From Candidatus Methanoflorens stordalenmirensis (GTDB lineage: Archaea > Halobacteriota > Bog-38 > Methanoflorentales > Methanoflorentaceae), in the NCBI GenBank assembly GCA_003139855.1, contig PLGY01000049.1:1-36843 (forward strand): a stretch of 36,843 nt of DNA, given 5' to 3'. Under the pieces are notes generated by a model. It was not told the origin of the DNA and made no database searches. It worked only from the letters and a program-made list of their open reading frames with translations. Position numbers and translations under genes: made by a program. Positions within the stretch are counted from its first letter, which is position 1. Each line of letters starts with the position of its first letter. This document shows, piece by piece, positions 14,952 to 23,052 of the stretch.

Positions 14952-17066
14952 CTACTGTCTCGCGCTTATCACCACGAGCGCGTCCACCGCAATGCAGCCT
15001 TCTTCTTGAACCATCAGCGGGTTAATCTCTATTTCTTGGATTTCTTCGAAGTCTTGGCTGATTTGGCTGACCCGCATGATCGTATCAGCCACCGCGTTAA
15101 TATCGAGGGCCTTTCTGCCGCGCGTACCCAGCAGAATCGGGTATGATTTGACTTCTGCGATCATCTGCTTTGCTTCGGCGACGGTTATTGGCGCCAACCT
15201 ATGCGACACGTCTTTTAGTACTTCCACGTACAAGCCTCCTAAACCGAAGGTGATAAGAGGTCCGAATTGGGGATCGCACGTGACCCCAACGATGACCTCC
15301 TCGCCGTGCACCGTCTCTTGGATTATCACCCCTCGGATTCGCGCTTGGGGCATGCGCTTGTTGATGTTGGCATATATCTGATCGAAAGCGTTTTTAGCCG
15401 CCCTGTCGTTGCTTATGTCCGTGATGACCCCCCCTACGTCAGTCTTGTGGGCAATGTCTGGCGAGCTTACCTTCATGACGAGGGGATATCCGATCTCGCG
15501 TGCCGCTTGGATGACTTTGTCCCGCCTAGCAACGACTCTCTCTGCAGGGGCTTTGATCCCGTAAGCTCGCAGCACGTCTTTGCCTTCTTCTTCTGTCAAA
15601 GCCGTTCGTCCCTCAGACCGAACTCCTTCAATGCGGAGAAATGCAGCACGATTCTGCCCGCGTCTTAGCTGCGTCGATGCGCCCGCTGAGGACGTCGCAA
15701 TCTCCCTGAACTTGATGAGGTTACGGGCCGCCCTGACTGCGGTTTCCGGACTGTTAAAGTTCGCTGCTCTGCCGTGTTTTAACTTTTCGCGCGCCCTGCT
15801 CAGCTCCTTTCCTCCAATGAACGAGGTTATGATGGGTTTGCTTGCGTGCAACGACAGCCTGTTGATCAGGTCGGCAGTCTCTTCAGGTTCCGTCATAGCT
15901 TGTGGGGTGAGAAGCAGAATAACTGCGCCGACATTTTGATCGGCCAATATGATCTCGAGCGTCTCTAAATATCGGCGCGGCTTCGCATCCCCTAGAATGT
16001 CAATCGGGTTGTAGATGTTGCTCTCTTGAGGTAGCGCGTTTCGCAGTGCTTCTATTGTCTCCTGCGTGAGGCTCGCCAGCGGCACGCCGCACTCGCCGCT
16101 GGCGTCGCTCGCGAGTACGCCCGGCCCTCCTCCATTCGTTATGATCGCTACACCGGGACTTTTTGGAATCGAGCAGCGCGAGAATGCTTTCGCGGCGTCG
16201 AAGAATTCGTCAATCGAATTCACCCGTAAAATCCCTGACTGTTTGAACGCTGCGTCGTACGCGGCATCTGAGCCGGCGAGCGCGCCAGTGTGAGAGGAGG
16301 CTGCCTTGGCCCCCATATCGGTCCGGCCGGCTTTGAGCGCAATAACAGGCTTGAGCCTCGAAACCTCTTTCGAGACCTGCATAAACTCGCGCCCATTATC
16401 AATACCCTCGACGTAGAGCGCAATAACGCGTGTCGAAGGATCGCGTGCGATGTAGTCCAAAAGCTCAGCCTCAGCTACGTCGACCTTGTTTCCGACGCTC
16501 ACGAATTTGTCAAAGCCAAGGCTTTCATTAGCCGCCCAGTCGAGAAACGATGTGCAAATTGCCCCGCTTTGCGATATCAACGAAATGCCACCTTTGATCG
16601 GATACTCGCTTGCAAAGGAGGCGTTCAAGTGGGCACCAGTGCTCATAATACCCAAACAGTTGGGACCGACGATTCGAATCCCATATTTTTTGGAAATCTC
16701 CTGAATTTGAGCCTCGAGCTTTGCGCCTTCTGCGCCAGATTCTCGAAATCCTGCTGATATAATTACTGATGCCTTTACGCCGACACGCGCTGATTCCTCT
16801 AAAACAGCGGGGACGATTTTTGCTGGAACGACGATGACTGCGAGATCGACCTTCTTTGCCGTGTGAAAAGTTTTTAACCCTAAAATCTCATCGGCGCTCG
16901 GGTTGATAGGAACAAGTTCTCCCTGGAAGTTAGCATCGAGGAGGTTCTTCAACACTGAATGTCCCACTTTGTCCTCTTCTCGTGCGGCGCCAATGACAGC
17001 TATCGATCGCGGATAAAAGAAGTCCTTCATCTTATTCTTTTTAGCGTTCTCGAAAGTAATAAACAT
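14952..17066 (-). CDS. ADP-forming acetate/acyl-CoA ligase, fused alpha-beta chain
   Basis: A 704-aa NDP-forming acyl-CoA synthetase that makes ATP from acetyl- or acyl-CoA plus ADP and Pi. Order: CoA-binding domain (FFYPRSIAVIGAAREEDKVGH), succinyl-CoA-synthetase-like domain with the phosphorylatable His259 in SSHTGALAGSD, then an ATP-grasp beta part (YPLVMKVSSPDIAHKTDVGGV; EIEINPLMV). Alpha and beta are one polypeptide, as in many euryarchaea and bacteria. The substrate range (acetyl, aryl or branched acyl) cannot be read. The start is uncertain: ATG 17066 lies about 16 bases after the transcription start expected from TTATAATC (17104-17111), TTG 17084 sits right at it, and ATG 17030 would trim to MKDFFYPRS. 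It is the first gene of an operon with the DRTGG protein. Confidence 0.95.
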   Translation of the reverse strand: MFITFENAKKNKMKDFFYPRSIAVIGAAREEDKVGHSVLKNLLDANFQGELVPINPSADEILGLKTFHTAKKVDLAVIVVPAKIVPAVLEESARVGVKASVIISAGFRESGAEGAKLEAQIQEISKKYGIRIVGPNCLGIMSTGAHLNASFASEYPIKGGISLISQSGAICTSFLDWAANESLGFDKFVSVGNKVDVAEAELLDYIARDPSTRVIALYVEGIDNGREFMQVSKEVSRLKPVIALKAGRTDMGAKAASSHTGALAGSDAAYDAAFKQSGILRVNSIDEFFDAAKAFSRCSIPKSPGVAIITNGGGPGVLASDASGECGVPLASLTQETIEALRNALPQESNIYNPIDILGDAKPRRYLETLEIILADQNVGAVILLLTPQAMTEPEETADLINRLSLHASKPIITSFIGGKELSRAREKLKHGRAANFNSPETAVRAARNLIKFREIATSSAGASTQLRRGQNRAAFLRIEGVRSEGRTALTEEEGKDVLRAYGIKAPAERVVARRDKVIQAAREIGYPLVMKVSSPDIAHKTDVGGVITDISNDRAAKNAFDQIYANINKRMPQARIRGVIIQETVHGEEVIVGVTCDPQFGPLITFGLGGLYVEVLKDVSHRLAPITVAEAKQMIAEVKSYPILLGTRGRKALDINAVADTIMRVSQISQDFEEIQEIEINPLMVQEEGCIAVDALVVISARQ

Positions 17067-17103
17067 ATCTCGTCGATTTAGCAATGGTGCGGCTCTAGTT
17101 CTT

Positions 17104-17150
17104 GATTATAACGATTGTGCCGCATTAGGACACTCGAATGTTTTATATAT
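17104..17150. promoter_or_regulatory. Divergent promoter region between acyl-CoA ligase and PGF-CTERM genes
   Basis: The minus-strand TATA-like TTATAATC (17104-17111) serves the ligase. The plus-strand TTTTATATAT (17141-17150) serves the surface protein. The latter overlaps the first possible ATG (17149), which shows that this ATG cannot be the true start of the plus-strand gene. Confidence 0.5.
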
Positions 17151-17193
17151 GAACTTGCCGATAATGGTTGAGAAACTATTTGAGGTAATCAGG

Positions 17194-18165
17194 ATGCCAC
17201 GCTCGCCGAACAAAAAGATGCTACTACTCCTATCTTCGATGACAGTCTTGTTGATACTAAGCGCTGTTATAACCCCCACGTCCGCAACGACTATCACACA
17301 ACTTCAACCCACAACTATTAGTTCAGGCGACAGGGTCCTCGTGTCTGCGAACGTTGCGCGAAACGGAAGCACGGTTACGCTCTATTATTACTATGACGCC
17401 AATAAAAATGGCCTGGCTGACGACGCCGGTTCGTCGTGGATCAAAATAGCGAACGTCACTGACGGCGGGGCGAACGACGCTGACAACCATACCAATGGTT
17501 ACATACTTTTCTCGTGGCTGACTCCACAGCTCTCCCCTGGGCAGTACATCGTTAAGGTCGTGGATCCCAACGGACCCACGAGGACAACTGAATTGACTGT
17601 TAACAACGCTCCGCTGAACATAGTTCCAGCAGTTTACGGAGCACAAGGAACGTCCGCTAAAGGGCTCGTCAACACAGGGAACGCTTTCTCTGTCATAGCC
17701 ATGGTAACGGGTAATTGTCGCCTTTGTCATCTGACCGATAATCCCACGGCTCAAAACCCCGGCGTCAACGATACAAGTGTGGATAGTCTGTTTTCAGCTA
17801 ATTTAAGCCAAATCACGGGAAGTCCTACTGACGTCTCCGTTCAGCCCAACGAGGTGCATCACATGTATGTGGCTTGGACCGGAATCGCCAGCAAGACGCT
17901 CGCGAATAACCAAACGCTTAGCGTCACCGTAACAGGCACCAATCCGGCAGGCAACTTGACGACACAGGCGACAGCATACGCTGGAGTCAACAAGGCGGTT
18001 AATATCGCGCCTACATCAACGAACCAGGGCGCCAACGGCACTGCGCAGAGTAGCGCGACGGCCAAATCAAGCGGTTCGAGCGGCAATCCCCTCCCTGGGT
18101 TCGAAATACCCGTTGCCTTAGCCGGATTGATTGTTGTAGCATACCTGTTAAGCAGAAAGCGATAA
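17194..18165 (+). CDS. PGF-CTERM surface protein with CXXCH motif
   Basis: A 323-aa secreted protein. The signal peptide (MPRSPNKK plus hydrophobic core, cleavage near TSA-TT) is followed by a beta-rich N-terminal domain (17-130) resembling Ig-like surface modules. A possible heme c site, CRLCH, sits at residues 175-179. A second beta-rich domain, a Ser/Thr/Asn-rich linker and a C-terminal sorting signal follow: PGF at 301-303, one hydrophobic helix and a terminal RKR. This is the PGF-CTERM layout recognised and removed by archaeosortase ArtA during lipid attachment. An archaeosortase gene is at 35121-36056. At least eight N-X-S/T sequons fit a glycosylated surface protein. Start chosen at ATG 17194: GAGGT seven bases upstream, and 17149 overlaps the TATA box. 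Confidence 0.8.
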   Translation: MPRSPNKKMLLLLSSMTVLLILSAVITPTSATTITQLQPTTISSGDRVLVSANVARNGSTVTLYYYYDANKNGLADDAGSSWIKIANVTDGGANDADNHTNGYILFSWLTPQLSPGQYIVKVVDPNGPTRTTELTVNNAPLNIVPAVYGAQGTSAKGLVNTGNAFSVIAMVTGNCRLCHLTDNPTAQNPGVNDTSVDSLFSANLSQITGSPTDVSVQPNEVHHMYVAWTGIASKTLANNQTLSVTVTGTNPAGNLTTQATAYAGVNKAVNIAPTSTNQGANGTAQSSATAKSSGSSGNPLPGFEIPVALAGLIVVAYLLSRKR

Positions 18166-18250
18166 GCCTCGCGCCAAGGGATAGCGCCTCGCAATCGCCG
18201 CAATTTTTGCCATCGCGCAGCGCGTTGCTTTGCCTGCAACGTCAGTCAAG

Positions 18251-18844
18251 ATGAAACAGCGTCAGCTTGAAATCATCCTCGAACGGGTGCAAGCGTTTGA
18301 ATCCCCTTCTGCTGCGCGCGAACAATACACTACTTCAGCACCCATTGCCGCTCAGCTTCTTTATTTTGCCTACTTGCGAGGTGACATTGCCGGGCTGAAA
18401 GTGGCAGATTTGGGCTGCGGGACTGGCGTCCTTGCCCTGGGCGCGGCGCTGCTGGGGGGCGTTGCGACGGGCGTCGATTCGGACGAGCGAGCACTTGACC
18501 TCGCTCGAACGAATGCGAAGCTACTCGGTGCGCACGTTTCTTGGCTAAATAGCCGTATAGAAGACTTTGAAGGTTCGTTCGACACGGTCGTTATGAATCC
18601 CCCATTCGGAGCCCAGAAGCGGAGCAGTGATAGGCCGTTCTTAAGCAAGTCAGTACGTGTGGGCAAAGTCATCTACTTACTTCACAATTCCGTCGTAGAC
18701 GGCTTTGTAAGGCGCTTTCTCGAGCCGAACCGCGTTACTGACGCAATAAAGGTCAAACTGCCCATTGCACATACCTTTAAGTTTCATAAAGATGAAGTAC
18801 GATACGTAGACGCGATAATTTATCGAATCGAAGTCGTTCTTTGA
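18251..18844 (+). CDS. METTL5-like RNA N6-adenine methyltransferase
   Basis: A 197-aa class I SAM methyltransferase with motif I VADLGCGTGVLALGAAL and the N6-adenine catalytic motif NPPFGAQ. The N-terminus (KQRQLEIILERVQAF...EQYTTSAPIAAQLL) is characteristic of the METTL5 family, whose human member methylates an 18S rRNA adenine. The archaeal enzyme is expected to act on rRNA. ATG 18251 gives the family-typical MKQRQLEIIL start; a TTG at 18230 would add seven odd residues. It is followed by csl4 and rpo11, an RNA-metabolism cluster on the plus strand. Confidence 0.88.
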   Translation: MKQRQLEIILERVQAFESPSAAREQYTTSAPIAAQLLYFAYLRGDIAGLKVADLGCGTGVLALGAALLGGVATGVDSDERALDLARTNAKLLGAHVSWLNSRIEDFEGSFDTVVMNPPFGAQKRSSDRPFLSKSVRVGKVIYLLHNSVVDGFVRRFLEPNRVTDAIKVKLPIAHTFKFHKDEVRYVDAIIYRIEVVL

Positions 18845-18884
18845 ATTATTGTTCTTGAATCTAACAAGGAAGGAAAGATAAGAA

Positions 18885-19442
18885 ATGACGGATTTGGTTG
18901 TACCAGGGGACATTATAGGCGCTTCTGAAGAATACTTACCAGGCGACGGGACGTATGAAGAGCGAGGTAAGATACTCGCCACTATAACGGGAAAAGTCGA
19001 AACTGACAAGAAAGACCGGACGGTACGAGTCCTACCCGTAATGGAGACCCCGCCAATGCTTAAGACGGGCGACATCGTGGTCGGCCGGGTGGTCGATCTG
19101 AAGAATGCAGTCGTCCTCGTTGAGATTGCCAGAATAAAAGGCCACGAAAACCGCGAAATCGCAAATGCAGATCAAGGAGCTATTCATATTTCAAACGTTA
19201 AGGACGCGTACGTCGCGAAGCTGGAAACTGAGTTTGGCCAGCAAGATATCATAAAGGCTAAGGTAATAGACGAAAAGAGCTTAAGATTGAGCACGGTTGA
19301 AAAGGATTTAGGCGTAATAAAGGCGTTCTGCTCGAGAGACCGTACGCCGCTCGTGCGGAAGCAGAACAAGCTCGAATGTCCAAGCTGCGAGCGTATCGAA
19401 ACGCGAAAGATCTCGGAGGACTACGGAAAGGGCGTAATCTAA
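18885..19442 (+). CDS. csl4: Exosome complex RNA-binding protein Csl4
   Basis: The 185-aa cap subunit of the archaeal RNA exosome. An N-terminal domain (VVPGDIIGASEEYLPGDGTYEE) is followed by the central S1 RNA-binding domain (about 65-150, GDIVVGRVVDLKNAVVLVEI) and a C-terminal zinc ribbon (one Cys in IKAFCSRD, a CPSC knuckle). Length and domain order are complete. The ribosome-binding site AAGGAAGG lies ahead of the ATG. It sits between the METTL5-like gene and rpo11, an arrangement seen in many euryarchaea, though the Rrp4/Rrp41/Rrp42 genes are elsewhere. Confidence 0.96.
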   Translation: MTDLVVPGDIIGASEEYLPGDGTYEERGKILATITGKVETDKKDRTVRVLPVMETPPMLKTGDIVVGRVVDLKNAVVLVEIARIKGHENREIANADQGAIHISNVKDAYVAKLETEFGQQDIIKAKVIDEKSLRLSTVEKDLGVIKAFCSRDRTPLVRKQNKLECPSCERIETRKISEDYGKGVI

Positions 19443-19489
19443 GGCATAACACTCGTTGTTATCTGACTGTTTTCAAAGATTTCTAGACA

Positions 19490-19774
19490 ATGAACATCAA
19501 GATCATTCGCGTAACAAAGGACGAAGCTGAGCTAGAATTTCTCGATGAGGGCCACACCTTCTTGAACGTCTTGAAATATTCGCTCCTTCAAGATCCGCAG
19601 GTCGAAAGCGCTACGTACGACGTAAAGCATCCGATGATAAGCAATCCAATATTCTATATCAAAACGGAATCCAAGGATCCGTTAAAAGCGTTGCAGGATG
19701 CTTCATTGAGGCTAAAAGACGAGTTTGAAGCACTTTTGGGACTCATTAGGTTAAAAGCTGAAGCCATCTCGTGA
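19490..19774 (+). CDS. rpoL: DNA-directed RNA polymerase subunit Rpo11 (L)
   Basis: A 94-aa alpha-like subunit that dimerises with Rpo3 in polymerase assembly. The diagnostic motif is EGHTFLNVLKYSLLQDPQVESATYD, followed by VKHPMISNPIFYIKT and a C-terminal helix (ALQDASLRLKDEFEALL). Full length. It lies in the plus-strand unit after csl4 (47-base gap) and is followed 18 bases later by an acetyltransferase gene. Confidence 0.96.
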   Translation: MNIKIIRVTKDEAELEFLDEGHTFLNVLKYSLLQDPQVESATYDVKHPMISNPIFYIKTESKDPLKALQDASLRLKDEFEALLGLIRLKAEAIS

Positions 19775-19792
19775 GGGACTATCATCAGATCG

Positions 19793-20332
19793 GTGAATGA
19801 CGTCACTCTCAATGATGGAACAATCATTGAGCTGAAAGTCGCCCACATTGACGATTACCAAAATGGCGGCTATGAGTACCTTTATTCGTGGCTGAGTAAA
19901 GTTGATCAGTTTCTGGCAAAGCGATACCGTGTTGCCGATTTAGTAAAGAACAAAGAACAGTGGCTAAGCCGACTCAACACGAATGAGAGTACTGTGCTAT
20001 GCCTGCACCAAGGTAAGATCATCGGTTCTGCGACGCTGATAATGAATGATCCGCAGTCGAGAGCCGCCCACGTCGCTTCGTTCGGCGTCGCAGTCCATCC
20101 CGCTTTTCAACGAAAGGGCCTCGGAAAATTGCTGATTATCGCGCTTGAGCAGATCGCTCTGGATCGCGGCATTAAAAAGATAGAAGTGAACTGCTACGAC
20201 GGAAATGCGGCAGCAGCATTGTATCGCTCCTTAAACTACGCTAGCGAGGGAAGAAGACTGAGGAAAGGGCGGCTGGACAATGGCACTTACGTCGATGAAC
20301 TACTATTTTACAAGTTCATAGGCCCTCTCTAA
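19793..20332 (+). CDS. GNAT-family N-acetyltransferase
   Basis: 179 aa with the GNAT acetyl-CoA fold. Motif A is HVASFGVAVHPAFQRKGLGKLLIIAL, with the Q/R-x-x-G-x-G pyrophosphate loop (QRKGLG). Motif B includes VNCYDGNAAAALYRSLNYASEGRRL. The C-terminal G..R.G...YVDELLFYK resembles the RimJ/RimL and phosphinothricin-type subgroup. The substrate (protein N-terminus, amino acid or small molecule) is undetermined. The start is a GTG 18 bases after the rpo11 stop, so translation is probably coupled. It ends 15 bases from a convergent stop. Confidence 0.88.
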   Translation: MNDVTLNDGTIIELKVAHIDDYQNGGYEYLYSWLSKVDQFLAKRYRVADLVKNKEQWLSRLNTNESTVLCLHQGKIIGSATLIMNDPQSRAAHVASFGVAVHPAFQRKGLGKLLIIALEQIALDRGIKKIEVNCYDGNAAAALYRSLNYASEGRRLRKGRLDNGTYVDELLFYKFIGPL

Positions 20333-20347
20333 ACTCTACTGCAACGC

Positions 20348-20968
20348 TTATTGCCGCGCCGATTGCGTAGCTTCTGCGCCCAGCACCACATAAAGTGTCT
20401 CAAAAAAGAACTTGCGCTCAGCAATGACTCTGACGATCCCAAACTGTGCGTGCATCAGCTTTGTCACTTCTTTGTAGCCGGTGATAGAAGAGATCACCAA
20501 AAGCACCCTGCCTTTTTCGGTCAGGTGATCAGCAACCTGTGAGAGGAACTGCACTATCACCTCCCTACCTGAGGGGCCCCCATCCCAAGCCTGAGTCTGC
20601 CAGTCACCTGATGTGTCACTTCGGCTAGGGAGGTATGGTGGATTAAAGATGATGAGGTCAAACCGGCTGTCTAGAGCGGCAAAAAGATCCCCCCCGATCG
20701 CCTCTACACCATTCAACTTCGCATTTGCGACGGCGCGCGGGTTTTTGTCAGTCGCGATCACGTAGCGGGCGCGTTCTGCGACCATTTTAGCGATGACGCC
20801 GCATCCTGTGCCAATCTCCAAGACCGAGTCAGTGGGACGCACCTCGTTTAATGCGGCGTCCACGAGTAGATACGTGTCGTCACACGGCTCATAAACGTCC
20901 GGCAGCACGAGCACTTGCTCGCTGAGGTAATGCACTTTTTTGGCTCCCTTGGCGATTTCGGGCGTCAT
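20348..20968 (-). CDS. HemK2/Mtq2-like protein-glutamine methyltransferase
   Basis: 206 aa, a class I SAM methyltransferase with motif I VLEIGTGCGVIAKMV and catalytic NPPYLPS. The opening VYEPCDDTYLLVDA is typical of archaeal and eukaryotic HemK2/N6AMT1. By homology it methylates the glutamine of the GGQ loop in release factor aRF1, probably with a Trm112-like partner not seen here. ATG 20968 (MTPEIAKGAKK) is chosen: the longer frame from 21082 overlaps ksgA. It starts 25 bases after the ksgA stop and is the last gene of the minus-strand operon. Confidence 0.88.
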   Translation of the reverse strand: MTPEIAKGAKKVHYLSEQVLVLPDVYEPCDDTYLLVDAALNEVRPTDSVLEIGTGCGVIAKMVAERARYVIATDKNPRAVANAKLNGVEAIGGDLFAALDSRFDLIIFNPPYLPSRSDTSGDWQTQAWDGGPSGREVIVQFLSQVADHLTEKGRVLLVISSITGYKEVTKLMHAQFGIVRVIAERKFFFETLYVVLGAEATQSARQ

Positions 20969-20993
20969 AATTGCTCTCGTCTGGTTTATTCGA

Positions 20994-21809
20994 CTATTGC
21001 TCCTGCACGCTCCCCTTTTGCACTTCGTGCAGCTCAAACGAATCGTTCGACAGAGTTGCAATCTCTTCTGGGGAAAATTCATAGGGTCGGCGGGCTAGGC
21101 AATGCTGAGGTATTTTGGCGATCAGCTCGTCCATCGCTTGTACGTTAAGCAGCTGTGCGGTCACCATAAGTGCTGCTCTAAGCGTTTTTCGTCTTTGTGT
21201 GAAGAGCGCGCGAACGAAGCGATGAAAGAATATATCGTTGAGTACGTAAAAGCGCGGTTTAGTCGGGACCAGTCTAACAATCACAGAATCAACGGCAGGG
21301 CGCGGATTAAATGCTGTCTTCGGGACACGCGCTAACACTTTGACTTTTGATTTGTAGCTGAGGCAGACTGTCAGACGGCTATAGTCCTTCGTGCCCGGCG
21401 CTGCGACCATCCGCTCCGCGAACTCTTTTTGATACATCAGCACGCCGCACGTGAAAGGATGGTTTAGCAACTTAAACGTGACTTCTGACGATATCTGATA
21501 TGGCAGGTTAGAAACAGTCTTGTCAAACGGGGGAAACTCAACCCTTAGGGCGTCTCCGTGCAGCACGTCGATACCTGGTATCGAACAGAGCTTCAGCGCC
21601 AGCTGCCGATCCGCCTCAATTACAACCAACCTATAACATAACTGCGCGAGTTTTCTTGTGAGGTTCCCGGTGCCTCCGCCAATCTCTAAAATCGTTTCGG
21701 TTGGCGTTATATCCGCATAGCTGACGATCCTCTCGATAATGTGATCATCTATTAAGAAGTGCTGACCCCATTTCGCTTTATGGTAGCTGCGGTCGATTCC
21801 ACGGGGCAT
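20994..21809 (-). CDS. ksgA: 16S rRNA dimethyladenosine transferase (KsgA/Dim1)
   Basis: 271 aa. It dimethylates the two adjacent adenosines at the 3' end of 16S rRNA. Landmarks are KWGQHFLIDDHIIERIV, SAM motif ILEIGGGTGNLTRKLA, the catalytic NLPYQISSEV, the YQKEFAERMVA segment and a C-terminal helical domain with LFTQRRKTLRAAL. Full length. DUF655 lies 27 bases upstream and the HemK2-like gene downstream, an order (L21e-Rpo4-DUF655-KsgA-HemK2) that is widespread in euryarchaea. Confidence 0.97.
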   Translation of the reverse strand: MPRGIDRSYHKAKWGQHFLIDDHIIERIVSYADITPTETILEIGGGTGNLTRKLAQLCYRLVVIEADRQLALKLCSIPGIDVLHGDALRVEFPPFDKTVSNLPYQISSEVTFKLLNHPFTCGVLMYQKEFAERMVAAPGTKDYSRLTVCLSYKSKVKVLARVPKTAFNPRPAVDSVIVRLVPTKPRFYVLNDIFFHRFVRALFTQRRKTLRAALMVTAQLLNVQAMDELIAKIPQHCLARRPYEFSPEEIATLSNDSFELHEVQKGSVQEQ

Positions 21810-21836
21810 TGAACGCTTTGGGTGTCGCGTCAGTCG

Positions 21837-22394
21837 CTATTTCGCGAAAAACTTGTACTTAGCGTGCTCATCTTTGAGCTCATCTTCGATTCTTTTCGCG
21901 ATTACTTTTTCCGGGTGGTACAAGCCCCTCACTCTGTTTGAAATATCGGCGAAACTATCGAAAGGCCGTTTCTTGCGCTCCGCAAGAATCTCCCACATGA
22001 GCTTTTTGCCCACACCGGGGAGTAGCGCTAGGGTATGGAGGCGGGTCGTAATCGGCTGTGCTTCATTGAAGAAGCTCACAAACCTGGGCTCTTGCTCTTT
22101 GACTATTATTTCAAGAGCGTAAGGCAACTCAACCTTTGCACCGTGCGTAAGGTCCTTGTAGCTCACACGCCTTTTAACGTGATCGATTTCGCTCCGTTCC
22201 TCCTCCCCAATATAGAGGCGGTCATAGGCCTGCGGAACATAGTCCTCGCGTGGTATGAGTTCGAGCAGCGTAAAATTATCCTCGCCCACCACGTGGATGA
22301 TAGGCCTCTTCTTGTAAACGGGGTGAGGATCGTCAGGGTGGCCATGTGGCAGATAGTCTAATACGCGGACTTGTTGCTCTCTCTCGCCTCTCAT
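21837..22394 (-). CDS. DUF655 protein
   Basis: 185 aa of the archaeal DUF655 family. An N-terminal OB-like beta domain (VRVLDYLPHGHPDDPHP, VVGEDNFTLLELIPRE) is followed by a C-terminal helix-hairpin-helix region (HTLALLPGVGKKLMWEIL, FDSFADISNRV), suggesting nucleic-acid binding. Biochemical function is unknown; the constant neighbourhood of Rpo4, L21e and KsgA points to RNA or ribosome work. ATG 22394 is preferred. A TTG at 22415 overlaps the rpoF stop as TTGA and would also be coupled, adding seven residues. Confidence 0.88.
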   Translation of the reverse strand: MRGEREQQVRVLDYLPHGHPDDPHPVYKKRPIIHVVGEDNFTLLELIPREDYVPQAYDRLYIGEEERSEIDHVKRRVSYKDLTHGAKVELPYALEIIVKEQEPRFVSFFNEAQPITTRLHTLALLPGVGKKLMWEILAERKKRPFDSFADISNRVRGLYHPEKVIAKRIEDELKDEHAKYKFFAK

Positions 22395-22411
22395 TTGGAT
22401 CGCCCCAGGCC

Positions 22412-22756
22412 TCAATAAAAGCGTGTTACTATGTCAAGTATTTCGTTGAGTTCCCCTTCTGTCAGCGAAAACCGTTCTTTTGCGTAGATGGATCGCACCT
22501 CATCCTTGGACAACGGTAGTATGTCAGCGATCCTGATCGCGATCTCGTCTTTCATCTTTTCGAGGTTCTTTAGCTCGTTGACGAGCTGCCTGGCTTGCGA
22601 TCCAGTAAGTTTTGAAAAGGTATTGACGTGGTCGAAGGCCCGTCTGAACTCGTAGGTGAACTCTTCTTCGGAACGAGGCGTTGTCAGCTCAACGAAGATC
22701 TCTTTTACCTCAGAAACCGTGAGCCGCTCCTCTGCCAATACGGTCTTTACTATCAT
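22412..22756 (-). CDS. rpoF: DNA-directed RNA polymerase subunit Rpo4 (F)
   Basis: A 114-aa Rpb4-family stalk subunit that pairs with Rpo7. The N-terminal tip ([17 protein letters not shown]) is followed by the HRDC-like helical domain ([39 protein letters not shown]) and the terminal [11 protein letters not shown]. Full length. Its ATG overlaps the L21e TGA by ATGA, so translation is coupled. Confidence 0.95.
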   Translation of the reverse strand: MIVKTVLAEERLTVSEVKEIFVELTTPRSEEEFTYEFRRAFDHVNTFSKLTGSQARQLVNELKNLEKMKDEIAIRIADILPLSKDEVRSIYAKERFSLTEGELNEILDIVTRFY

Positions 22757-23052
22757 TGTGCCTGTTTCTGTGCTTTCAGATGCTGCGGGCGTGCTATTAC
22801 CGTCTTTACAGCGTTGCCGTCCGTTACTTCCACCACGTATGCACGGCCGCGTTGTCCGAGCACTGTTCCGGTCCTGCCGTGGAACTTTGGATTCGGCATG
22901 CCCTTGTGGACGCTTGCGTCTAGATCGATATGGACTTTCTGGCCCACTTCAAAACTCCTGATTGCATGACTTACCGGAGCAATGCCTCGTTCCCGGATGG
23001 TTTTTTTCAGCTTGTACCGCGTCTTCCTCCGCTCACCGTGTGATCTTGGCAT
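22753..23052 (-). CDS. rpl21e: Ribosomal protein L21e
   Basis: The 99-aa archaeal/eukaryotic-type large-subunit protein. Features are [15 protein letters not shown], an SH3-like barrel with [31 protein letters not shown] and [11 protein letters not shown], and a basic tail. Full length. The ATG overlaps the pus10 TAA (TAATG) and the end overlaps rpoF, showing a very compact operon. Confidence 0.97.
   Translation of the reverse strand: MPRSHGERRKTRYKLKKTIRERGIAPVSHAIRSFEVGQKVHIDLDASVHKGMPNPKFHGRTGTVLGQRGRAYVVEVTDGNAVKTVIARPQHLKAQKQAQ

Noticed and set aside
16290-16757. 155-codon frame antisense to the acyl-CoA ligase
   Set aside because: Shadow frame in a conserved GC-rich gene.
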